Part shown: positions 56,577 through 64,000 of the stretch, in pieces
Layout of the letters: each line of letters starts with the position of its first letter
Numbering within the stretch: the stretch's first letter is position 1
Program-made: the position numbers and the translations under genes
From: Lumbricus terrestris
Lineage: Eukaryota > Annelida > Clitellata > Crassiclitellata > Lumbricidae
Assembly: GCA_949752735.1 (NCBI GenBank)
Contig: OX457037.1
Span: 12,466,358 to 12,530,357, forward strand
Direction: 5' to 3'
DNA length: 64,000 bases
The notes under the pieces: model-generated
Told to the model about the DNA's origin: nothing
Databases searched by the model: none
The model's input: only the letters and a program-made list of their open reading frames with translations

Positions 56577-58146
56577 TAGACTGGTCCACAAACCATAGCC
56601 AAAAAATTAAGTTGTTAGAATTCTTTCTCCACAAGGCTTATTTTTGTCCCCTTGGAGTAGATAGTCTCCCTGTAAAATTTCAGCCTGGTTGTGCAACATT
56701 TAGAGGTCAACCCATTGTGAACACTGAACATTTTGCTTGAGTGCTGATAATGTCTTTACGTCATGTTTAACCGTCGTTATTAGACAAATATGGCTTCGTC
56801 TTATTTGAGATCCGACCCAGAGCACTGGTTATGGGAAAACCAGTCTCTCGATTGTCTACTGCAAGATTACCACGAAGCCTGGATGCCCAGCAACTGCTTC
56901 AGTTTCATCGTATCATTAAAAGGAGACCCCTTCCGGAAAGCCACAAAATGGCCTGTGATGCAGTTGTTTGTATTTGGGTGCTTGCCAGAATACCAACACA
57001 GCTGGTGGGTAACGAAATTGTCAAAGCTTTACCAGAACTACATGTACCTACCTCTGAAGATTCACTGACAACTATAAAGAGAAAGACGACATGTTCAAGA
57101 GTGATCTTCAAAAATTGTTCGATATTGCCTCAAAGGATGTGATGACAGAAATCCAGCAAGACTAAGATCGGGATATCCTTCGAGTAGGTCCTACAAAGGG
57201 CAGACGTATTTTCCAGCAGCAAGAGTGGAGTAAACTTAAAGACAGAGGCAAAAGAAAGCAGAAAGAGGCAACTGCAGGAAAAAGAGAGAATGGTGAAAAC
57301 TAAAATGAAGAACGCAAAACAAAAGGCAGTTATGAAGCAACAAGTGAACTTTCTGCGTTGGCATCTATACAATGTCATGTAGAAGTAGCCTATTTGATTA
57401 CATTGATGAGTATCAGACAACTTAGTCCAAGTACGTATACGCAATACATCTACACTCTACAATGGCTGCATAAAAAGCTGCTACTAACTGCCTCATTATT
57501 AAAAAAAGATCCAGGAACATCATCCAGTCCTCTTTAGTTTAGTTGTTGGTGCTTTGTATCATGTTGGCCTTCCAGACCGTGATTCTTGGTCTGCAGATGG
57601 AGGTGTCACACTGGCGATTGGTTATGACATTAATTTCAGAAATACCACATTCAAGAAGTTCGGAATAAAAGAAGGACAAGAAGCAGTTAGTGCAGTGGAA
57701 GAACAAGAGTGCACGCTGGCAGGCCTGCTATTACCTCACTGAGAAGGCAAAATGTTGTCCAGCATTGACGGATCAAAGGAAACTATGGACCGCAAAGCTA
57801 CTATTGTCACTGGAAATTGTCAGGAAAAACTTTTGGCAATCCCAAAAATGGTGAACGGCATTCAAGAAGGCGACTCTCAGGTCAATACCTGTGTTGAAGT
57901 AGGCTACGGTAATTGATAAATGGAAGCTCCCCAGACATCGCTCAATGTCGCTCAGGTCGTATATTAACCATTGCGGAACAATTTATCTAGATCTGTCCAA
58001 ATAGCATAAAAAGTGTCAAATGGGTTGACCTCTAAATTTCATTTGTTTTCATTAAAAAAATTTGTGATTATTATAATCATGATAAGGAACAAAACAAGCC
58101 TTGTGGAGAACTGAAATCTGTTAGATGAATTTTGTGGACCACTCTA
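56577..58146 (+). mobile_element. 1.57-kb DNA transposon, long TIRs, perfect 8-bp duplication
   Basis: The ends TAGACTGGTCCACAAA and TTTGTGGACCACTCTA belong to inverted repeats of roughly 140 bp. Shared inner blocks are CTCCACAAGGCTT with its complement and ATTTAGAGGTCAACCCATT with its complement. Both flanks are ATATACAT (56569-56576 and 58147-58154). Plus-strand frames inside (from about 56790: CDAVVCIWVLARIPTQLVGN; near 57560: GLPDRDSWSADGGVTLAIGY) look like pieces of a decayed transposase in several frames. The superfamily is not assigned. Confidence 0.8.
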
Positions 58147-58159
58147 ATATACATATATA

Positions 58160-58330
58160 GAGAGATAAACAAATACATTATATGTACATACATACATAAA
58201 TACTTATATGCATACATACATGTATACATACATACGTACATGCATACATACATACGTTCGTACGTACATATATATATATATATATGTACACGTATATTTA
58301 GATACACACATACACCTACATACTCACCTA
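58160..58330. repeat. (ATAC)n and TA microsatellite
   Basis: CATA/ACGT tetranucleotides and a short TA run just right of the transposon. Confidence 0.9.
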
Positions 58331-59729
58331 TTCACACCATGCATGTGCATGCTTTATTCACAATAAATACATCCAGTCATACATCCTGCATGGCAGCAAA
58401 GTAAACCTGGTCTTTCGTTTGACTTGTCTGCTTGTCTGGCATGCCAATCACTGAAGTGTTCGCGCGCATACAACACAAAGTAAAAACGATAAAATGGACG
58501 ACTTGAAAATAATGCTTTGTATCGATTCAATGAAACAGAAATCGATGCAGATCAATACGAAGTTATTGTCACGCCTGACAATATTGTATCCCATGCATAC
58601 ACCTTTCCCCTGCTTATAATATTATGGATCGACCTATTTCGAGTAATTACTGTTTCCAATATACATATAGATTATAACGTGTATGTATAGGCTATATAAG
58701 CTTAAACTACATGCGCAGCTTTGTGCACTCGACTTTCTCACTTGACTATTATAAGTTACTAGTTAGTAGCTAGTAGTAGCTAATCTTCTCATTCCAAAAG
58801 TAGCAAATAGATAATGTTGGTGTCAAACACTTTCGAAATTGCCACCCCGTCCTCGCCCTATGCCCCATTCCTGACCTGCATGGGTGGTGCGATAACCCGA
58901 AACTTCATGAGCAACGGTGGGTGCTCTATGCAGTCAGCATAATTTAAGTAATTCATCGTCAAAGACCAGATTTATTATTTCCTTGTGATTTATGTGATAT
59001 GTTGAAAATTGAAAATAGATGGTTGCTGCAAAATATTTCAAAAATGGAAAGCAGTCTCTGTAAAATATTTTGAAAATAGGAAATAGATTGTTTATTTCCC
59101 AAAAATAGCAAGAGATATCTTCTATGAAATATTGTGAAATATTATGAAATAAGAAATGGATAGCTTATGCGAAACATTTATAAAAGTTAGAAATAGTTTA
59201 TGCCATATATTTAAAAAATAGAAATAGATAACAGAAGCTCAATAAACGAATATAGATCTATATTAAAATATAGTTCATGTAAAATATGGTGAACATTATA
59301 TGTATTGCCTCTGTTAAATATATCTTGAGATATATCAGATAGATGATTTCTGAGCAATCTTTCGAAAGAGCAAGTAGTCTATATAATGGCTGAACTTGTT
59401 GTCATTACATCCACATTACAACACATTGAATATACCAGTTTCGTATACATGCACTGGCGTGGATTCATATATTGTTTAGCTCGCTGCAGAAAAGCCCAGT
59501 TGAGTAATGACCATGGTCAATTGGTCATTTCTCAAATATTTTGCAGCAACCACCTATTTTTGTCTGTGAGCGTGTGTGTGTGTGCTTCTGCCTCCTCTTC
59601 AATTCTTCATTAGGCCAAGACCGAGTTTTTGAAGGTCAGGCGTATACACAGCACCAAGCAATTTCCGGCGCATGCAGTGGGTCATTATGGCTACACAAAG
59701 GTACACAACCACACATGCATGAATGCAAA

Positions 59730-59761
<32 letters not shown>

Positions 59762-60789
59762 GCTCACAGACAAGTTCGGATGTAGCCTATAAGTAATGTA
59801 TACGACATAACATCTTTTCACTCCAAACCTGTGACGTATAGGTATTATAGATTTATAGTAGAATGTGTGTTTGTACAGAATCCAATGTTTTCCATGCAGC
59901 TATAATTGACCTGAGACCTCGCACCTACAGACAGACAGATGGTCACTAGAAACACTGCAGTGGAGGGAGGTGGTTGGCTAAACCCCTCACCTCAGGTGGG
60001 CAGATGTGGCGCGAAAACACAAAATTTCACTTTTGAAGTATACCCCATATCGACACCTTGGACATACTTTCGCAACAATTCACTTTAGACATTGCACCTA
60101 TACATGCACATGCATTGGCATGGCATAGACGGTCAACGCCGGTTAAGGCCGCAGTTTCGCACCTATACAATACATGTACATGTATTTACCTCAAACCTTC
60201 CAGCATGACGCAGGGTCACCAGGACCACCCATGCAGCTCTCACCCCGTTCCCACCCCGCCCTCAACCTATGCCCCATCCCTGACCTGCATGGGAGATGCG
60301 AAAACCTGAAATTTCATGAGCAACCGTGGGTGCTCTATGCAGTCAGTATAATTATATATTAATTATATATTAATTACATGTACAATATTATTATTTGGAC
60401 GATATATATATCTCTCTAAAACTGACGCCTCCATTTCCATGCACATTCTAAATATGTACACACACATAAGTGTGCATATACGTATAACACTATATAAATA
60501 ATATATTATAGACGTAGGTTACATGCACAGATATTATGTTGGCAGACACTTCGAGGCGCGGCGTGTGTTTCTTTGAGCATATTATAGGTCATGAGCGTAT
60601 ATAATCATATATACTTCTTCTCTGTATACATAATATATATATATAATATGTATAATATAAACATATATATATATCGAGTGGTTTTATCTTCTGATGCATC
60701 GTTCTTGCAACGGTTAATTATCGTTGGGTTGAATGAAGAGACGTCAGCCATACATCTTTGTCTCCCTTTAATGGACCATGATGCATGGA
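58331..60789. other. Noncoding with one dispersed duplication
   Basis: No gene. A block of about 100 bp at 58844-58945 (CGCCCTATGCCCCATTCCTG, ACCTGCATGGG, CTTCATGAGCAAC, GTGGGTGCTCTATGCAGTCA) recurs in direct orientation at 60255-60350. Degenerate GAAATAGA repeats with AAAATAT lie at 59000-59250, and a (CA)n run at 59730-59758. Confidence 0.6.
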
Positions 60790-61095
60790 TCGATCCCACC
60801 ATGATGCATGGCATTGCATAGCATTGCATTGCATTGCATGGCATTGCATGGCATTGCATTGCATCGCATTGCATAGCATCGCATTGCATGCAGGAAACTC
60901 AAGGACGCACTCGCGCACGAACAGACGCATGCACTCGCCAGCAACAGGATGGATGGTTGGATGGACTCATGAATGGATGGAGGGATGGATGGATGGATGG
61001 ATGGATGGATGGAGAGAGCGAGGGTGGGTGGGACGGAGGGAGGGAGAGATGGATTGATTGAGGAAGGGAGGGAGGGAAGGGGGGACGGAGGGAGG
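60790..61095. repeat. (GCATT)n and (GGAT)n microsatellites
   Basis: GCATT/GCATG pentanucleotides at 60795-60893, then GGAT/GGAG tetranucleotides at 60940-61095. Confidence 0.95.
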
Positions 61096-61279
61096 GAGGA
61101 TTCTGCATTTGATATTCAATCTTTTCTGTTCATGCAATATTTATGCATACAAAGAAAGTGCGTTTGCGCCATGCACCGTGTGATGTATTTTTTATAAACA
61201 AACGTTTACAAAGGATCCGATCGGTTGGATGTCTAATTGCCCTCTGCTCTGACCGCTTTGAAGTCAGGCCAGAGAGTGA

Positions 61280-61359
61280 TATGCCTGCCTGCCTGCCTGC
61301 TGCCTGCCTGCCTGCCTGCATGCATGCATGCCTGCCTGTCTGCCTGCCTGCCTGCCTGT

Positions 61360-61394
<35 letters not shown>

Positions 61395-61546
61395 CCCTGC
61401 TCTCTCTCTCACGTTACTCTCTCTTACTTTCATTTACTCTCCCTATCTCACTCTGTCTGTCTTGTCTGTATGTATGACTGTCTGCCTGTCTGTCTCTCTC
61501 ATTCTCACTGCTCAGTATTATTTTATCTCTTTGACTCTCTGTGTGC

Positions 61547-61615
<69 letters not shown>

Positions 61616-61616
61616 A

Positions 61617-61702
<86 letters not shown>

Positions 61703-61790
61703 TTATTTCTTTGTATATCTTACTCTGTATATCTGTCTCTCTGTCTCTGTCTCTATTTCTGTCTCCCTCTCACTCCATGCAGTCTTGACT
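61280..61790. repeat. (CCTG)n and long (CT)n microsatellites
   Basis: CCTG tetranucleotides at 61280-61398, with a central ATGC patch, and about 150 bp of CT at 61549-61700. Ser/Leu-rich frames are artefacts. Confidence 0.95.
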
Positions 61791-61964
61791 TTCAAAGGGG
61801 CAACTATGGAAATGAATCTCATGCCTTCATATTGTGGCGAAATTCACCTGAGCCGCCTCCGCGGTCTTGTTTACGCCGTCGATTGGCTTCGTGGGCGGTC
61901 GATTCGCGTCGTCGTTCGCTCGTGCCTAGAGGTCCCCTTTCCTCCTCCCTTGCCTCCTCGCACC

Positions 61965-62213
61965 TGGCGGATCTTTTGGCGCGAAGTCCCCCCTGTAGTG
62001 CGCATGCGCGGATCTTTTGGCGCGAAGTCCCCCCCCTGTAGTGCGCATGCGCGGATCTTTTGGCGCGAAGCCCCCCTTGCCTCTTCCCTTGCCTCCTCGC
62101 ACCTGTCGGACCTCTGACGTCGGACCCCCTGTAGTGCGCATGCGCGGATCTTTTGGCGCGAAGTCCCCCCTGTAGTGCGCATGCGCGGATCTTTTGGCGC
62201 CAAGTCCCCTGTC
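61965..62213 (+). promoter_or_regulatory. U3 tandem units with four NRF-1-like sites
   Basis: TGCGCATGCGCG occurs at 61999-62010, 62042-62053, 62135-62146 and 62176-62187. It matches the YGCGCAYGCGCR consensus of nuclear respiratory factor 1. Each lies in the same tandem unit next to GGATCTTTTGGCGCGAAG. The TATA box follows about 40 bp after the last copy. Confidence 0.55.
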
Positions 62214-62225
62214 CCCTAGGACACG

Positions 62226-62233
62226 TATAAATA
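62226..62233 (+). promoter_or_regulatory. TATA box of LTR 2
   Basis: TATAAATA, preceded by ACACG and followed by GGACCGCC. It is placed after the U3 repeats and about 350 bp before the end of the LTR. Confidence 0.6.
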
Positions 62234-62574
62234 GGACCGCCGCCCGCATGCATCAGCTCAGTTGTCACCGGGAAGTCTGCGGGAGCTGCCGTTGGGTACA
62301 AGACCGTCCGCTGCTGGGGAACGATAGTTCGCGGTGTATCACGTGCAGGCCTGCTGCTGACGTGTGGAGTTGTGATCGACAATATATCGTCTGAAAACGT
62401 CTGTTGTCTTCGTGTCTTCGTGCGGTGGGGGGAACACTGTTAAGCCCTTCGAAAGACGACGGAGGCCGGACTTGCGCCCATCTGGAGCGACACGCAAGCC
62501 TTACCACCTGGTGGGAGAGATCGTCATCCACTCTCCCGTCAGCCGCTAGAGGGCGCGGGCGGTTTCCGTTACAC

Positions 62575-62592
62575 TGGTACCAGAAGTGGGGT
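62575..62592 (+). other. Primer binding site of retrotransposon 2
   Basis: TGGTACCAGAAGTGGGGT begins one base after the LTR end and is identical to the site in element 1. Confidence 0.75.
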
Positions 62593-62633
62593 ACGCAGTT
62601 GTTCCAGCCGACGAATAGACGAGTCTACCGAAG

Positions 62634-64000
62634 ATGATGGACGACGACGAGGTAACGTTCCGGCCGCCGAGACTTTTCGAGTTCAGCACGCCTGCTGATG
62701 TCTCTCCGCCTGCTGTGGGAAGAACGACGATGGAGAAGCAGCCGAGCCGTGGCCGACTGATCGAGCTCATTTCTGACGATGGTGAGGAGTTGGTGGAGAC
62801 GAGTCCCCGTGTGAAGACGGAGACAACGGATTCGTTGAAAGAGTTGTTGGAGAACTTCGGAAGTCTCCTGCGGAACCGACCGACGCCAATGAAGCCGGGT
62901 CGATTCGACGGGACTGGGTCCCTGGAATCCTTTCTAGTACAATTCGAGGTATGCGCTCGTCACAATCGATGGACAGACGCGGACAAAGTGGATCATCTAC
63001 GCTGCGCGCTAGAGAAGGCTGCGACGCAACTTCTTTGGGATTTCGGCGCGCAAGCTGACGTAAGTTACGCCCAACTGGTGGAGCGTCTCCGACAGAGATA
63101 TGGGACGGACGGACAAGCTGAGACGTTCCGTAGTCAGCTGTATTTTCGACGTCAAGGGGCCGGAGAAAGTTTGAGCGACTTATTACACGAGATTCGCAGA
63201 CTCGTTGTATTGGCCTATCCTGTCCCGTCCAACGAGACGACGCAGATTATCGCAAGAGACTCGTTCCTGGAAGCTTTGCGAGACAGGGAGCTTTCGTTGA
63301 AAGTTAGGGAGCGTGAGCCGAAGACTCTGGATGAGGCTTATCGGACCGCTCTACGCTTAGAGGCCTACCAGAGAGCCTCTGAGAATGACGATCATCGGAG
63401 ACCGTCGAACCGTGTCCGTGGAACGCAAGAAGTCGAGCCGACCGACCAGCTCCAGTCGACTCTGGACCGCTTCTTGGCGACACAGCGTGACGATCAGCGT
63501 CGTTGGCAGCGAGAAATGGAGCGGAAGATGGACGAGCAGTTCCGGGAGCTACGGAACCAGTCTACGATCGAAGACGATGGATCGAGACGAGATCAACGGC
63601 CTGGGGACCGCCGATTGGGAGATCGCCAGCCGGAGACTACGAGGAGAACCGTGACCTGTTATGGATGCGGTAGAGCCGGTCACGTGGTCCGAGATTGCCG
63701 TCAGCCGCGCCGTTTCCGGAACCGGCCGAGTGACGAGGAAACGACAGGAGGAGACGCACTTGCGCCATCGACATCTGTGGTGGTGAACCACACGACACGT
63801 CCGAAGCTGCCCGACCGCGCCAGCAGTAATGCCGTTTACGTTCGTGGAAGGATCAACGACCGACTGCAGATGTCTCTCATCGACACCGGATCCGAAGTGA
63901 GCCTGGTTCCGTCTTCAGCCGTTGAAGGGTTAGAACTCCGTTCTTGTACACGCTTGTTGATGGCTGCTAATGGCTCGAATATTAATGTTTTGGGCGAGGT
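62634..64000 (+). CDS. Gag-Pol polyprotein of Ty3-type retrotransposon 2 (partial)
   Basis: The frame is open from the ATG at 62634 (a second ATG follows directly) to the end of the window, 455 codons without a stop. It is clearly homologous to the first element. The Gag core has FDGTGSLESFLVQFEVCARH, LEKAATQLLWDFGA, AYPVPSNETTQII and ELSLKVREREPKTLDEAYRT. The CCHC knuckle CYGCGRAGHVVRDC is at residues 342-355, and the protease begins with IDTGSEVSLVPSS (DTG at 417-419). The N-terminal 80 residues differ, while the rest of Gag is strongly conserved. The two elements are therefore separate families of one lineage, in the same orientation. RT, RNase H and integrase would lie beyond 64000. No disabling change is seen. 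Confidence 0.93.
   Translation, partial: MMDDDEVTFRPPRLFEFSTPADVSPPAVGRTTMEKQPSRGRLIELISDDGEELVETSPRVKTETTDSLKELLENFGSLLRNRPTPMKPGRFDGTGSLESFLVQFEVCARHNRWTDADKVDHLRCALEKAATQLLWDFGAQADVSYAQLVERLRQRYGTDGQAETFRSQLYFRRQGAGESLSDLLHEIRRLVVLAYPVPSNETTQIIARDSFLEALRDRELSLKVREREPKTLDEAYRTALRLEAYQRASENDDHRRPSNRVRGTQEVEPTDQLQSTLDRFLATQRDDQRRWQREMERKMDEQFRELRNQSTIEDDGSRRDQRPGDRRLGDRQPETTRRTVTCYGCGRAGHVVRDCRQPRRFRNRPSDEETTGGDALAPSTSVVVNHTTRPKLPDRASSNAVYVRGRINDRLQMSLIDTGSEVSLVPSSAVEGLELRSCTRLLMAANGSNINVLGE

Larger units (their letters stand above)
61833..62573 (+). repeat. 5' LTR of Ty3-type retrotransposon 2
   Basis: The 3' border (GTTTCCGTTACA, then C and the primer site TGGTACCAGAAGTGGGGT) is secure by comparison with element 1. 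The 5' border is placed at TGTGGCGAAATTC by the TG rule and is uncertain because the partner LTR is outside the window. U3 contains four to five tandem copies of a unit of about 42 bp with CGGATCTTTTGGCGCGAAGT and TGCGCATGCGCG. Confidence 0.65.

Overview
The window looks like nuclear DNA from a repeat-rich marine invertebrate. The evidence is spliced exons with GT/AG borders and consistent phases, a tRNA-derived SINE, LINE 3' ends, a Helitron end, many small DNA transposons with 8-bp target duplications, two Ty3-type LTR retrotransposons, and very dense microsatellites. The palindrome TAGGCCTA is strikingly frequent. A deuterostome such as an echinoderm, hemichordate or lancelet, or alternatively a mollusc or other lophotrochozoan, would fit. 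The sequence alone does not settle the phylum.

Host genes are few. (1) On the + strand, 8867-19088, is a split gene for a single-pass membrane protein. It has a CUB exon, a CCP/sushi exon, a short linker exon, a transmembrane exon and a cytoplasmic-tail exon. The exon phases agree across all four junctions. The start and signal peptide were not found. (2) On the + strand, 27733-30632, is an apparently intronless Mab-21/cGAS-like-receptor-type gene of about 960 codons. It is split by one -1 frame change that lies exactly on an A-AAA-AAG heptamer. (3) On the - strand, about 34906-35234, is a single immunoglobulin-like exon or exon remnant whose upstream edge is a transposon. A 42-residue minus-strand ORF with a secretory-type leader (47484-47612) is only a candidate.

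Layout: 1-8.5 kb is AT-rich noncoding DNA with MITEs, a LINE RNase H remnant and a 24-bp minisatellite. 8.8-19.1 kb is the CUB/sushi gene, whose introns hold LINE ends, MITEs, a 2.3-kb DNA transposon and triplet repeats. 19.6-27 kb has a 32-bp satellite, a Helitron end, MITEs and a nested hAT-like element. 27.4-30.8 kb is a SINE followed by the Mab-21-like gene. 31-36.8 kb is two adjacent hAT-like elements, the Ig exon, an L2/CR1-like LINE remnant and a second SINE. 37.35-45.64 kb is a complete Ty3-type retrotransposon with 1361-bp LTRs that look identical. 46-61.8 kb is a microsatellite zone with a second long-TIR transposon (56577-58146) and an unusual inverted minisatellite array (52070-52830). 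61.8-64 kb is the 5' part of a second, related Ty3-type element that runs off the window.

Most of the window is therefore mobile or simple repeat DNA. The points most worth follow-up are the in-register slippery site in the Mab-21-like gene, the two long-TIR elements with perfect 8-bp duplications, the four NRF-1-like sites in the second LTR, and the inverted minisatellite.
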